In this document: positions 27,255 through 36,438 of the stretch, piece by piece
How positions within the stretch are numbered: position 1 is the first letter of the stretch
How the letters are laid out: each line of letters opens with the position of its first letter
DNA from: Halomonas sp.
GTDB taxonomy: Bacteria; Pseudomonadota; Gammaproteobacteria; Pseudomonadales; Halomonadaceae
Assembly: GCF_030457605.1 (NCBI RefSeq)
Contig: NZ_JAKDUR010000016.1
Location: 1 to 43,610, forward strand
Direction of reading: 5' to 3'
Length of the DNA: 43,610 nt
The notes under the pieces: model-generated
What the model saw: only the letters and a program-made list of their open reading frames with translations
What the model was told of the DNA's origin: nothing
The model's database searches: none
Program-made: the position numbers and the translations under genes

Positions 27255-28091
27255 TTACAGGTGCCATTCCAGCTGGAACGTTACCGCGTCAGTGTCGACG
27301 CCGTCGGCACCATGGTTACCAAACTTGTTGCGCCAGTATTCATAACCTACACCGGCCCACAGGCGGTTGTCTTCACCCCAGGCCAGCTTGCCCACGTCAG
27401 CCATGAGCGACGGACGACTCAGTTGCTCGTCCTTGGTACCCAGGCCTTTTGCGGTGTTGTAGTTATAGAAACCCTGGAACTTCATGGGAACCGGGCCGGC
27501 TTCGAACGGGAATTTCCACGCCAGGTTGAACTGGGTGTAATCGTCAAACTCCACGGTGGTGCCACCATCCTTGAAGCCGTTGTGGTTCCACTCGTGGGAA
27601 TAAAACACGCTCAGGTCCAGAAAGCCTTTCGGTACGTCAAACTTGAACGTCGGGCCAACCACCAGCTGGCGCTTGCGCGGGGCAAAGGCGGTGTTCTTGG
27701 TGTTCAGGTCAAAACCACCGGTCAGCGCAACCTCTTTCACCGGACCAAAGGCCAGCGCATCGCCAAACAGCTTGCCGTAATGCAGCTGGTTGCGGTACGT
27801 CAGGTAGGCTTCGGTGGCACCGGTATCGCCGCCACTTGTGGGGTCCGCGCTGTCGGACTGCAGTATATCAATGTTGAAAAATTGCTGACCCAGCGAATGG
27901 CCGCCAACGTAGTTGAACTGCAGAATATGCTTTTCCACGTCGTTGGCGTTATTCGGCTCGGTAAACTCGGTACCGTAGCGATAACCGATGAACGTATCGC
28001 TCCAGGTAGCGGCCTGCGCCTGAGTGAAAGCACATGCAGCAAGCGTCGTGGCACCGACCAGTGCGGCCACGGAATGTTTGGTGTTAAACAT
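27255..28091 (-). CDS. Tsx/OmpK-like outer-membrane nucleoside channel
   Basis: This 278-residue outer-membrane protein has a signal peptide (through AFTQAQA, about residue 27) and then ATWSDTFIGYRYGTEFTEPN. The alternating hydrophobic strands and a C-terminal aromatic-rich strand (VTFQLEWHL) are typical of a 12-strand barrel of the Tsx family. WSDTFIGYRYGTEFTEP and HILQFNYVGGHSLGQQFFNID are typical of this family, which passes nucleosides across the outer membrane. Placement beside purine-catabolic genes and a TTGTATACAG site upstream supports a purine-nucleoside uptake role. Confidence 0.85.
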   Translation of the reverse strand: MFNTKHSVAALVGATTLAACAFTQAQAATWSDTFIGYRYGTEFTEPNNANDVEKHILQFNYVGGHSLGQQFFNIDILQSDSADPTSGGDTGATEAYLTYRNQLHYGKLFGDALAFGPVKEVALTGGFDLNTKNTAFAPRKRQLVVGPTFKFDVPKGFLDLSVFYSHEWNHNGFKDGGTTVEFDDYTQFNLAWKFPFEAGPVPMKFQGFYNYNTAKGLGTKDEQLSRPSLMADVGKLAWGEDNRLWAGVGYEYWRNKFGNHGADGVDTDAVTFQLEWHL

Positions 28092-28400
28092 CGATCAAAT
28101 ACCCTTTTGTTTTATTGTAAGAGTAAAGGTCAGCGCTGAAGGCACTGCCTGTCTCCCTTGCCCTGCCTGTTGCACCGTTTTGTTGCGCCGATATGCGCTT
28201 TATTGTCAGTGCCCAGTCAGCGCTCTGATACACCGCCAGGTGTACCGTGGCTTACCCGCCTGATACTGCTTTACCCACCGCTGCACTTATGGCGCGCCTG
28301 TCGGCAAAATATTTCAGGAACGGGGCAGACTCTGGTTCAGACTCTGGTCTCGACTGTGTCCTGTTACGGGCTTTTCCGGAACACTTTTCACAGCCTTTCA

Positions 28401-28410
28401 TTGTATACAG
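28401..28410. promoter_or_regulatory. GntR-type operator-like palindrome (porin side)
   Basis: TTGTATACAG matches 9 of 10 bases of the palindrome TTGTATACAA found perfectly at 38146. The central TGT-N2-ACA is typical of FadR/FCD-type GntR operators. It is about 310 bases upstream of the porin start. Confidence 0.5.
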
Positions 28411-28521
28411 GAACAAACTACACAAAACACAGCATAACGACAACAGCCGCGACCACAAGGTGTCATGTTTCTCTGAAGCACCAGGATACAGTGGCGCAAG
28501 GGGCTATTCACCAGACACAAA

Positions 28522-28545
28522 AAACGGCGCTCGAAAGCGCCGTTT
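28522..28545 (-). terminator. Terminator of the first GntR gene
   Basis: On the minus strand AAACGGCGCT pairs with AGCGCCGTTT around a TTCG loop, and T-rich sequence follows. It is 25 bases after the GntR stop codon. Confidence 0.85.
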
Positions 28546-28569
28546 AGACATTGGACAACCCCGTCGCGC

Positions 28570-29304
28570 CTACTCACTCACTGCCGCATTGGCACCGAAA
28601 ATGGCCATCAGGTCGGTTTCCGACTGACGCGGGCACAGATCCAACAGGTTTTCCAGGCTGTTCAGGTGCTGGTGCACACCGTCTCTGGCGGCGTCAACGT
28701 TGCCGCTGGCCAATCGCTCCAGCAGCCGTGCGTGGTCACCTTCCAGATAGCACGAACCCAGGCTTGGGCGTTTATACAGCGCGATCACAATGGAAGTCCG
28801 CATGATCAGGTCAGTCAGCATGGAGCTCAGGATGCGGTTGGGCGTATGCGCCGCCAGCAGATGATGAAAGCTCAGCGAGTGCTCGATACGTGCCGGCTCA
28901 TCGCCTTTGGCATAGGCCTGCTTTTCCAGCACCACATGGTGCTCAAGCGTGGCCAGTGCCGCGGCATCCAGCTTGCCCGCCTGCAACGCCACGGCTTCGC
29001 CTTCCACCAGCCGCCGGGCCGAAAACGTTTCCCGGGTTTCGGCGATGGTCGGTGCCCTGACCCGCGCCACCTGATTGGGGCGCTGGTCCAGCACGTGCTC
29101 CGAGGCCAGCCGGGTAAGCGCCTTGCGCACTACCGAGCGACTGACGCCGAATACTTCACCAAGCGTCACTTCGGGCAGCTTGGTATCCGGCGGCAAACGC
29201 TGCATCAGCACCGCCGCACGGATATGGTCAACGATGTCCTGATCACTGACGCGCCCGCGCTCCTGCGCAGACTGCGAAAGCGTTTTACGCCAGACGGGGT
29301 TCAT
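28570..29304 (-). CDS. GntR-family (FCD) transcriptional regulator, first copy
   Basis: This 244-residue regulator has an N-terminal winged helix (VSDQDIVDHIRAAVLMQRLP, LPEVTLGEVFGVSRSVVRKA) and an FCD ligand domain with ARRLVEGEAVALQAGKLD and the metal-site His residues in IEHSLSFHHLLAAH and LEGDHARLLERLASG. FCD domains bind small acids through a metal. I chose the ATG at 29304 (MNPVWRKT), which has GGAG about 9 bases ahead; upstream ATGs would add 13 to 26 unconvincing residues. Located just after pyk, it is a candidate regulator of the glyoxylate/glycerate operon. Confidence 0.88.
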   Translation of the reverse strand: MNPVWRKTLSQSAQERGRVSDQDIVDHIRAAVLMQRLPPDTKLPEVTLGEVFGVSRSVVRKALTRLASEHVLDQRPNQVARVRAPTIAETRETFSARRLVEGEAVALQAGKLDAAALATLEHHVVLEKQAYAKGDEPARIEHSLSFHHLLAAHTPNRILSSMLTDLIMRTSIVIALYKRPSLGSCYLEGDHARLLERLASGNVDAARDGVHQHLNSLENLLDLCPRQSETDLMAIFGANAAVSE

Positions 29305-29380
29305 CCTGCCATTCTCCACATAAGTCACCGCAAAACAGCGCATTCTAGCCTCGAATGACAGCAAAAGGACAGTACTTGAC

Positions 29381-29406
29381 AAAAAAGGGCCGCCCTATGG
29401 CCTTTC
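29381..29406 (-). terminator. Weak terminator after the pyruvate kinase gene
   Basis: On the minus strand AAAGGCC and GGCCCTTT can pair with one bulge around ATAGGGC, and a T6 run follows. It lies 18 bases after the pyk stop codon. The stem is short, so confidence is limited. Confidence 0.4.
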
Positions 29407-29423
29407 ATGGCGCTGGCGCTGAA

Positions 29424-30899
29424 TCAGTTGCGCTGGTGGTCAGCGGTTACACTGAGGATTTTCATGGTGTTGGTGCCGCCATGGGCGTTCATGTGATCAC
29501 CGCGCGTCAGGATCACGTGATCGTTGACCCGGGTAAGGCCTTCCTTCACCAGCAGCGCCAGCGCATTGTCATTAAGCTCCGAGGCTTCCATGCGGCTGGT
29601 GTCAAAGGCCAGCGATACCACGCCGCGGTACAGCGCCATGCGACGCTGGGCAACGGCACTGTGGGCCAGACCGATGATGGGCAACCCCGAGTGAATACGC
29701 GAAGCAATCAGCGCGGTATAGCCGCTCGAAGTCATGCAGGCAATGGCCGACACGCCTTCCAGGTGGTTGGCCGCGTACATCGCCGACAGGGCGACGGTCT
29801 CGTCGCTGCGGGTAAAGCCCTGATGAATCCGGTGACCGGATTCCTGGGTGCTGCGCTCACGCTCGGCGCCCAGACACACGCGGTCCATGGCTTCAATGGT
29901 TTCTACCGGGTAATCGCCGGCAGCAGTTTCGGCCGACAGCATCACAGCGTCAGTGCCATCGAGCACGGCGTTGGCCACGTCAAATACTTCGGCGCGAGTG
30001 GGCAGCGGCGATTCGATCATGGATTCCATCATCTGCGTGGCAGTAATGACCGCGCGGTTGAGGCTGCGTGCATGTTTGATGATGCGCTTTTGCACGCCGA
30101 TCAGCTGGGCATCGCCAATTTCCACGCCCAGGTCGCCGCGAGCGACCATGACCGCTTCGGAGGCCTTGATGATGCCATCCAGCGTTTCGTCATCGGCCAC
30201 CGCTTCGGCACGCTCGACCTTGGCTATCAGGCCGATTTCCTTGCCTTTTTCGCCCAGCAGCTTGCGCGCTTCCTGCATGTCGGCGGCGCTGCGCGGGAAG
30301 GAGACGGCCATGTAGTCCACGCCGATTTCCAGCGCGGTTTTCAGGTCTTCCTTGTCCTTGTCGGTCAAGGCCGGCGCTGAAAGGCCGCCACCCAGCTTGT
30401 TGATGCCCTTGTTGTTGGACAGCCGGCCGCCAACCACAACGTGAGTGTGGACTTCATCACCCTTGATCGCATCAACGTCCAGTACCAGACGGCCGTCATC
30501 GAGCAGCAGGCGATCGCCCACGCTCAGATCCTGGGCGAGTGTTTCGTAGTCGCAGCCCACGCGGGCTGCATCGCCGGCTTCACTGTCCAGCGCCATGTCG
30601 AGGACGAAGGGCTGACCCTCTTCCAACTCGACGGCGCCGTCCTTGAAGCGGGCAATACGGATTTTGGGGCCCTGAAGGTCGGCAAGTGCGGCGACGCTTT
30701 TGCCGATACGGTCGGCAATTTCACGCACTTCGGTCAGGCGGCGGCGATGGTCATCCGCAGAGCCGTGGGAAAAGTTGAGACGTACCACGTCGACACCGGC
30801 GCGCAGCATGCGCTCCAGCTCGCCCTCGCGATCGCTCGCAGGACCCAGGGTGGCCACAATCTTCGTGCGGCGAATGGGAGCATAGGTATTGTTATTCAT
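29424..30899 (-). CDS. pyk: Pyruvate kinase
   Basis: This 491-residue glycolytic enzyme converts phosphoenolpyruvate and ADP to pyruvate and ATP. Motifs include RRTKIVATLGPAS at the start, VVRLNFSHGS, ADLQGPKIRI, the active-site block LIAKVERAEAV with the catalytic Lys, ARGDLGVEI and ITATQMMESMIESPLPTRAE. Its ATG overlaps the stop of the glycerate kinase gene (ATGA). It is therefore the last gene of the glyoxylate-to-pyruvate operon, taking 2-phosphoglycerate (through enolase) on to pyruvate. Confidence 0.96.
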   Translation of the reverse strand: MNNNTYAPIRRTKIVATLGPASDREGELERMLRAGVDVVRLNFSHGSADDHRRRLTEVREIADRIGKSVAALADLQGPKIRIARFKDGAVELEEGQPFVLDMALDSEAGDAARVGCDYETLAQDLSVGDRLLLDDGRLVLDVDAIKGDEVHTHVVVGGRLSNNKGINKLGGGLSAPALTDKDKEDLKTALEIGVDYMAVSFPRSAADMQEARKLLGEKGKEIGLIAKVERAEAVADDETLDGIIKASEAVMVARGDLGVEIGDAQLIGVQKRIIKHARSLNRAVITATQMMESMIESPLPTRAEVFDVANAVLDGTDAVMLSAETAAGDYPVETIEAMDRVCLGAERERSTQESGHRIHQGFTRSDETVALSAMYAANHLEGVSAIACMTSSGYTALIASRIHSGLPIIGLAHSAVAQRRMALYRGVVSLAFDTSRMEASELNDNALALLVKEGLTRVNDHVILTRGDHMNAHGGTNTMKILSVTADHQRN

Positions 30900-32218
30900 A
30901 CGGACCTCGGCAGCACCAGAATGGCGCGAAAATCGTTAACGTTGGTGCGGGTCGGACCCGTCACGATAAGGTTTTGCAGGGCGGCAAAGAAGCTGTAGGC
31001 ATCGTTGCGCGCCAGGTAGTCGGCGGCCGATAGCGCCCGGGCTTCGGCACGCTGCCAGCACTCGGGGCCAATCACGGCGCCGGCGTTGTCTTCGGAGCCG
31101 TCGATACCGTCGGTATCCACGGCCAGGGCATGGATGCCGTCAGCACCCTTGAGGGTGTCAAACAGGCCCAGCAGGTATTCCACGTTGCGGCCGCCACGGC
31201 CATCGCCGCGTACCGTCACACTGGTTTCACCGCCGGAAAGAATCAGCAGCGGGCGGGTGATTTCACCCTGCAGCTTGAGTGCCAGACGCGCCTGCGCCAC
31301 ACCCAACCCTCGGGCTTCGCCTTCCAGGTCATCACCCAGCACCCGAACATCAATGCCTGCCTGGGCAGCGCCATGTTCGGCGGCATTCAGGGCATCCCGG
31401 GCGCGGGCCAGCATATGGCTGCGGTCTCCGGCGAAGTCGACGTCACCCGTCCGGGGCGCGCTGACATCAGCGGACAGGTGGCGGCGCACGCTGGGAGCAA
31501 TCTCAAGCCCGTGGCGTTCCAGAATATTCAACGCATCCTGTGGGGTAGTCGCGTCGGGCAGTGTCGGGCCCGAGGCAATCAGGGATGCCTCGTCACCCGG
31601 CACATCGGAAATCAGATAGGTGGCTACCGGCGCGGGGTGCGCGCGGGCAGCCAGGCGTCCGCCTTTTACCGCGGACAGGTGGCGACGCACGGTATTGATC
31701 TGGCTGATCGGGGCACCACAGCGCAACAGCGCTTTGTTGAGAGCCTGCTTTTCGGCCAGCGTAATGTCGCCGGCCGGCAGCGTCATCAGCGCCGAGCCGC
31801 CGCCGGAAATCAGCGCAATCACCTGATCATCGGCGGTTAGACCGTCCACCGCATCAAGCATGCGTCTGGCAGCTTTTTCGCCCAATGCATCCGGCATCGG
31901 GTGGGAGGCTTCCAGCACGTCGATATAACGGCACTCGGCACCGTGCTGGTAACGCGTCACTACCACCCCTTCAAGCTCAACAGCGTCGCCATTTTCCTCG
32001 GCCCGTGCCACAAAAGCCTGCTCAAGCGCATGTGCCATGGCTGCCGCGGCTTTGCCGGCACCCACCACCACCGTACGCCCCGCGGGCTTGTCCGGCAGGT
32101 TGGCCGGCAACAATTCCGCCGGATGCACCGCTGCGATCGCTGTATCAGCCAGCTGCGTCAACCATTGACGCACGGCCTGTTCGCTATCCAGCGAGGCAGA
32201 GGATAAAAATGCGGTCAT
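30896..32218 (-). CDS. ttuD: Glycerate 2-kinase / TtuD (MOFRL family)
   Basis: This 440-residue enzyme is of the family first called hydroxypyruvate reductase (TtuD), whose members act as glycerate 2-kinases (GckA). Characteristic parts are VVVGAGKAAAAMAHALEQ, EASHPMPD, ALISGGGSALMTLP, SDVPGDEASLIASGPTLPD and the C-terminal MOFRL-like SGGETSVTVRGDGRGGRN and DTDGIDGSEDNAGA. I chose the ATG at 32218 with GAGGAG upstream. With pyk directly coupled, phosphorylation of glycerate to 2-phosphoglycerate is the likely role; the old reductase name may be misleading. Confidence 0.9.
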   Translation of the reverse strand: MTAFLSSASLDSEQAVRQWLTQLADTAIAAVHPAELLPANLPDKPAGRTVVVGAGKAAAAMAHALEQAFVARAEENGDAVELEGVVVTRYQHGAECRYIDVLEASHPMPDALGEKAARRMLDAVDGLTADDQVIALISGGGSALMTLPAGDITLAEKQALNKALLRCGAPISQINTVRRHLSAVKGGRLAARAHPAPVATYLISDVPGDEASLIASGPTLPDATTPQDALNILERHGLEIAPSVRRHLSADVSAPRTGDVDFAGDRSHMLARARDALNAAEHGAAQAGIDVRVLGDDLEGEARGLGVAQARLALKLQGEITRPLLILSGGETSVTVRGDGRGGRNVEYLLGLFDTLKGADGIHALAVDTDGIDGSEDNAGAVIGPECWQRAEARALSAADYLARNDAYSFFAALQNLIVTGPTRTNVNDFRAILVLPRSV

Positions 32219-32483
32219 CGGCAGACTCCTCGGGCAAGGGGCAAGGCAAAAGAAGGGAAAAAAACCGGCATCAGGCAAGTCGCAAAGCGGGGAGGTGCCT
32301 GACACCGGTGAAAAGGGTCACAAGTCACAATGAATAGCAGTGGCAGACAAGGCATCTGCCGTGGTGACACATGCCGCCGCCTCTTTGCCCGGGGAGACAG
32401 CATGTGCCACGAAGTGGCGTGCGCATTGATTCGCACGCCGGGGCAGCGGAAAGACGGGCTGGCCGCCTGCCCGCCTGCCTGTC

Positions 32484-33371
32484 TTACTGACCGATTTCGT
32501 GGTCAGCCAGTTTTTCCAGCGCACGAACGATGCCGGCGTGATCCCAGTCGGCGCCGCCGTTGGCAGCACAGGCCTGGAACAGCTGCTGAGCGTTGGCCGT
32601 ACCCGGCAGCGACAGGTTCAGCGTACGTGCGCCTTCCAGTGCCAGGTTGAGGTCTTTCTGGTGCAGCTTGATCTTGAAGCCCGGATCGAAAGTACGGTCG
32701 ATCATGCGGCCGCCGTGCACGTCCAGAATCTTGGACTGCGCCAGGCCACCCAGCAGTGATTCGCGTACCTTGGCTACGTCAGCACCGGCTTTGGAGGCAA
32801 ACAGCAGGCCTTCGGAAACGGCTTCGATAGTCAGTGCTACAACGATCTGGTTGGCAACCTTACAGGTCTGGCCAGAACCGTTTTCACCGATGTGCGTGAT
32901 GGATTTGCCCATCACTTCGAGGATCGGCTTGGCGCGCTCAAAGCCTTTCTCGGTGCCGCCGACCATGATGGTCAGTGCTGCGTTGATGGCACCGCCTTCG
33001 CCGCCGGATACCGGCGCGTCAACGTACTCGCCGCCAGCTTCCTGGATGCGCTTGGCAAATTCCTGGGTCGGAATCGGCGCGATCGAGCTCATGTCGATGA
33101 CCAGGGTGTCTTTCTTGAGGCCGTGGATAACGCCCTCTTCACCAAACAGCACCAGCTCGACGTCCGGGGTGTCCGGTACCATGGTGATAACCACGTCGGA
33201 CTGCTCGGCAACCGCTTTCGGGTTGGCAACGACGTTGGCGCCCTTTTCCTCGAGGTCGGACGGCAGCGACGCACCGTGCTCAACGGTGTAGATTTCGTGG
33301 CCGGCGTCCAGCAGGTGACCTGCCATCGGGCGACCCATGATGCCCAGTCCGATAAAACCGATCTTGCTCAT
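32484..33371 (-). CDS. glxR: 2-hydroxy-3-oxopropionate (tartronate semialdehyde) reductase
   Basis: This 295-residue NAD(P)H-dependent reductase makes D-glycerate from tartronate semialdehyde, the product of Gcl. It has the dinucleotide motif GFIGLGIMGRPMAGHL, DAPVSGGEGGA, and the catalytic Lys in GSGQTCKVANQ. It follows hyi after 56 bases in the same direction. The 265-base gap to ttuD is wider but still probably cotranscribed; it contains imperfect inverted repeats but no convincing terminator. Confidence 0.94.
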   Translation of the reverse strand: MSKIGFIGLGIMGRPMAGHLLDAGHEIYTVEHGASLPSDLEEKGANVVANPKAVAEQSDVVITMVPDTPDVELVLFGEEGVIHGLKKDTLVIDMSSIAPIPTQEFAKRIQEAGGEYVDAPVSGGEGGAINAALTIMVGGTEKGFERAKPILEVMGKSITHIGENGSGQTCKVANQIVVALTIEAVSEGLLFASKAGADVAKVRESLLGGLAQSKILDVHGGRMIDRTFDPGFKIKLHQKDLNLALEGARTLNLSLPGTANAQQLFQACAANGGADWDHAGIVRALEKLADHEIGQ

Positions 33372-33427
33372 GATGGTTCTCCTTTCACAGTGATCGTATT
33401 ACAGAAAGACGAGCGTATCGCCAAAGC

Positions 33428-34204
33428 TTATTTCGCGTCGTTCAGCCAGCCAAGGCCTTCCTTCGTGCCGGCCCTGGGCTTGTATTCGCAGCCGATCCAG
33501 CCGTCGTAGCCCAGCCCGTCGAGGTGGCTGAACAGGAAAGGGTAGTTGATCTCGCCGGTACCCGGCTCGTGGCGGCCCGGGTTGTCGGCCAGCTGCACGT
33601 GGGCAATGCGCTTGAGGTGCTTCTCGATGGTCGGCGCGATGTCGCCTTCCATGATCTGCATGTGGTAGATGTCGTACTGCAGCTGCAGGTTGTCGCTGCC
33701 CACTTCGTCAAACAGCGCCAGCGCCTGCTCGGTGCGGTTGAGGAAGAAGCCCGGAATGTCGCGGGTGTTGATCGGCTCGGCGATCAGCAGCAGGTCGGCT
33801 GCCTTGAGCTTGTCCGCGGCAAAACGCAGGTTTTCGATCAGCGTCTTGCGTGCTTCTTCGTCGCTCACGCCTTCCGGCTGGATACCCGCGAGGCAGTTAA
33901 CCTGCTTATTGCCCAGTACCTTGGCGTACTCGATCGCCTTGTCGACACCGGCGCGGAATTCTTCAACGCGATCCGGATGGCAGCCGATGCCGCGCTCGCC
34001 GGCACCCCAGTCGCCTGCCGGCAGGTTGAACAGCACCTGCTCAAGACCGTTGTCATCCAGGCGCTTTTTGATTTCGGACGCTTCGAAGTCGTACGGAAAG
34101 AGGTACTCAACGCCCTTGAAGCCCGCGTCGCCGGCTTCTTTAAAACGGTCGAGGAAATCCACCTCGGAGAACAGCATGCTCAGGTTCGCAGCAAATTTAG
34201 CCAT
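33428..34204 (-). CDS. hyi: Hydroxypyruvate isomerase
   Basis: This 258-residue TIM-barrel enzyme interconverts hydroxypyruvate and tartronate semialdehyde. It starts MAKFAANLSMLFSEVDFLDR and has the two expected catalytic Glu residues in LLIAEPINTRDIPG and in WIGCEYKPRAGTKEGLGW. It lies between gcl and glxR, the usual order of the glyoxylate assimilation operon. Confidence 0.95.
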   Translation of the reverse strand: MAKFAANLSMLFSEVDFLDRFKEAGDAGFKGVEYLFPYDFEASEIKKRLDDNGLEQVLFNLPAGDWGAGERGIGCHPDRVEEFRAGVDKAIEYAKVLGNKQVNCLAGIQPEGVSDEEARKTLIENLRFAADKLKAADLLLIAEPINTRDIPGFFLNRTEQALALFDEVGSDNLQLQYDIYHMQIMEGDIAPTIEKHLKRIAHVQLADNPGRHEPGTGEINYPFLFSHLDGLGYDGWIGCEYKPRAGTKEGLGWLNDAK

Positions 34205-34259
34205 GTAGGTCTCCCTGTATCTTGCCTGTGATAAAAACGCTTTGCGTGTATGTCAAAGC

Positions 34260-34288
34260 ACCCGGCACCGGGGTTGCCGGTGCCGGGT
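34260..34288 (-). other. Intercistronic hairpin between gcl and hyi
   Basis: ACCCGGCACCGG pairs perfectly with CCGGTGCCGGGT around a five-base loop (12 base pairs, very GC-rich). It lies 16 bases after the gcl stop on the message strand and has no following T-run. A role in stabilising the gcl transcript or in partial termination is more likely than full termination. Confidence 0.65.
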
Positions 34289-34303
34289 ATTCAAGCCGCT
34301 TGC

Positions 34304-36094
34304 TTAGCTCAGGGAAGCGGAAGCAATGGAGCTCGGCGCGTCGGTTTCGTTCTCGGCCAGTGCCTCGAACTCGTTGACGGTGCTCAGGTCCTTGCCGCTC
34401 ATGGAGATGTTGGTGACCCGCTCGAGGATGACCTCAACCACGACCGGCACCTTGAACTCGTCCTTGAGCTGCTTGGCTTTCTCAAGCGCCGGCGCGATCT
34501 CTTCCGGATCGGTGACGCGGATCGCCTTACAGCCCAGGCCTTCTACCACGGAGACGTGGTCAACGCCGTAGCCGTTGATTTCCGGGCAGTTGATGTTTTC
34601 AAACGCCAACTGAACCTGGTAGTCCATGTCAAAGCCGCGCTGAGACTGACGGATCAGGCCCAGGTAGGAGTTGTTTACCAGCACGTGGATGTAGGGCAGG
34701 TTGAACTGCGCGCCTACCGCCAGCTCTTCGATCATGAACTGGAAGTCGTAGTCGCCGGACAGCGCAACGATTTCGGTTTTCGGATCGGCACGACGTACAC
34801 CCAGCGCCGCCGGAACGGTCCAGCCCAGCGGACCGGCCTGGCCACAGTTGATCCAGTGACGCGGCTTGTACACGTGCAGGAACTGGGCACCGGCGATCTG
34901 GGACAGGCCGATGGCGGTGACGTAGCGCGTATTCTTGCCAAACGCCTTGTTCATTTCCTGGTAGACACGCTGGGGCTTGACCGGGGTTTCCTTGAAGTCG
35001 GTCTTGCGCAGCATGTTGGTGTCGCGCTTGCGGTCGTGACATTCTTTGGCCCAGGCGCTGCGATCTTTCAGCTTGCCTTCGGCTTTCCACTCCTTGGCCA
35101 CCTCGATGAACAGCTCAAGCGCGGCCTTGGCGTCGGATACGATGCCGTAGTCCGGGCCGAAGATGCGGCCGATCTGGAACGGCTCGATGTCGACGTGGAC
35201 GAACTTGCGGCCTTCGGTGTAGGTGGCCACGTCACCGGTGTGACGGTTGGCCCAGCGGTTGCCGATACCCATGACGAAGTCGGACGCCAGCATGGTGGCG
35301 TTGCCGTAACGGTGGGAAGTCTGCAGACCTACCATGCCCGCCATCAGTTCGTGATCGTCGGGAATCGTGCCCCAGCCCATCAGCGTGGGGATAACCGGCA
35401 CGCCGGTCAGCTCGGCGAATTCGGTCAGCTCGGCGCTGGCGTCGGCGTTGATGATACCGCCACCGGCCACCAATAGCGGCTTTTCAGATGCGTTGAGCAT
35501 TTCCAGCGCTTTTTCTGCCTGGGCACGGCTGGCGCTCGGCTTGTAGGCCGGCAGGGGCTCGTAGGTATCCGGATCAAATTCGATCTCGGTCATCTGGACG
35601 TCGATCGGCAGGTCGATCAGGACCGGGCCGGGACGCGAGCTGCGCATCAGCTGGAAGGCTTTCTGGAACGCGCGCGGCACCTGGGCCGGCTCCAGCACGG
35701 TGATGGCCCATTTGGTGACCGGGCCGGCAATCGCCTGAATGTCGACAGCCTGAAAATCTTCCTTGTGCAGCTTGGCGGCCGGAGCCTGACCAGTAACACA
35801 CAGAATCGGAATGGAATCGGCGCTGGCCGAGTACAGCCCGGTGATCATGTCGGTGCCCGCAGGGCCCGAGGTACCCAGGCACACGCCGATGTTGTCGGCT
35901 TCGGTGCGGGTGTAACCTTCGGCCATGTGCGAGGCGCCTTCAACGTGGCGCGCGAGCACGTGGTCAACACCGCCGACTTTACGCATGGCCGCGTAAAACG
36001 GGTTGATCGCAGCACCCGGAAGGCCGAACGTGACGTCCACGCCTTCTTTCTTGAGTACGTGGATGGCAGCTTCAGCAGCAGTCATCTTAGCCAT
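34304..36094 (-). CDS. gcl: Glyoxylate carboligase (tartronate semialdehyde synthase)
   Basis: This 596-residue thiamin-diphosphate enzyme condenses two glyoxylates to tartronate semialdehyde and CO2. Position 51 is Val ([13 protein letters not shown]), the hallmark that separates Gcl from other family members, which have Glu there. The ThDP motif [16 protein letters not shown] with [11 protein letters not shown] is clear. It is the first gene of gcl-hyi-glxR-ttuD-pyk. Operator-like palindromes at 36190 and 36325 lie in its promoter region. Confidence 0.96.
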   Translation of the reverse strand: MAKMTAAEAAIHVLKKEGVDVTFGLPGAAINPFYAAMRKVGGVDHVLARHVEGASHMAEGYTRTEADNIGVCLGTSGPAGTDMITGLYSASADSIPILCVTGQAPAAKLHKEDFQAVDIQAIAGPVTKWAITVLEPAQVPRAFQKAFQLMRSSRPGPVLIDLPIDVQMTEIEFDPDTYEPLPAYKPSASRAQAEKALEMLNASEKPLLVAGGGIINADASAELTEFAELTGVPVIPTLMGWGTIPDDHELMAGMVGLQTSHRYGNATMLASDFVMGIGNRWANRHTGDVATYTEGRKFVHVDIEPFQIGRIFGPDYGIVSDAKAALELFIEVAKEWKAEGKLKDRSAWAKECHDRKRDTNMLRKTDFKETPVKPQRVYQEMNKAFGKNTRYVTAIGLSQIAGAQFLHVYKPRHWINCGQAGPLGWTVPAALGVRRADPKTEIVALSGDYDFQFMIEELAVGAQFNLPYIHVLVNNSYLGLIRQSQRGFDMDYQVQLAFENINCPEINGYGVDHVSVVEGLGCKAIRVTDPEEIAPALEKAKQLKDEFKVPVVVEVILERVTNISMSGKDLSTVNEFEALAENETDAPSSIASASLS

Positions 36095-36189
36095 TCAAAA
36101 CTCTCCTCAATCAGGAACCTTTGGCCGCTTGATTCAAGCGCGGGCCGGGAAACCTCGGTGAAAAACGCCCCGTCGTCAGGAACATTTCT

Positions 36190-36200
36190 GTATTCAATAC
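36190..36200. promoter_or_regulatory. Operator-like palindrome nearest gcl
   Basis: GTATTCAATAC is a perfect 11-base palindrome around a central base. It resembles the spaced site TTGTATTGCATACAA at 38461. It lies about 100 bases upstream of the gcl ATG. Confidence 0.4.
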
Positions 36201-36324
36201 TGTTGTTTGCAGGACTGTTGTACCCACAACCGGCGTTGCCGAAACCGGATCTTCAACACCGGCACCCCTGGTCCTGCCTGATGCGGCACGCATCCAAGGC
36301 TGTGGTCACAACGGTACCCAGTAC

Positions 36325-36334
36325 TTGTATTCAA
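36325..36334. promoter_or_regulatory. GntR-type operator-like site upstream of gcl
   Basis: TTGTATTCAA differs by one base from TTGTATACAA. It lies 231 bases upstream of the gcl start in the same non-coding region as the palindrome at 36190. Confidence 0.45.
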
Positions 36335-36438
36335 AAATATGCGTCAGTCGCAACACTGTCAATAATTTGTGGAAATATTTTCCATTATTTGGCAAAAGCC
36401 GACAAAAGCCTCTGTCCCCCTCATTTCGAGTGACAGAT

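Larger units (their letters stand above)
28092..28569. other. Intergenic region upstream of the Tsx-like gene
   Basis: This stretch holds the leftward promoter of the porin gene, the operator-like site at 28401, a tandem pair of CAGACTCTGGT (28326-28336 and 28338-28348) and, at its right end, the terminator of the GntR gene. Short open frames here have neither ribosome sites nor protein-like composition, so I see no gene. Confidence 0.6.
36095..36438. other. Promoter region upstream of gcl
   Basis: No gene is visible. The stretch contains GTATTCAATAC (36190-36200) and TTGTATTCAA (36325-36334), both resembling the palindrome seen near the permease, and an AT-rich segment around 36350-36400 suited to a promoter for the leftward gcl operon. 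Confidence 0.55.

Noticed and set aside
28326..28348. CRISPR-like or regulatory repeat (two copies of CAGACTCTGGT)
   Set aside because: Only two adjacent copies of 11 bases one base apart; no array, no cas genes, and probably a chance duplication.
28158..28627. Two overlapping plus-strand open frames between the Tsx-like gene and the first GntR gene
   Set aside because: They run through operator and terminator sequences and into the antisense of gntR; they have no ribosome sites and low-complexity Ser/Thr/Arg content.
32219..32483. Terminator or hidden gene in the 265-base gap between glxR and ttuD
   Set aside because: An AAGAC(G)GGC/GCCTGTCTT pairing exists but has a long loop and no T-run, and short frames there have no ribosome site.
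34250..35476. Plus-strand open frame opposite gcl (408 codons)
   Set aside because: Shadow of gcl; repetitive Val/Gly/His content and no family motifs.
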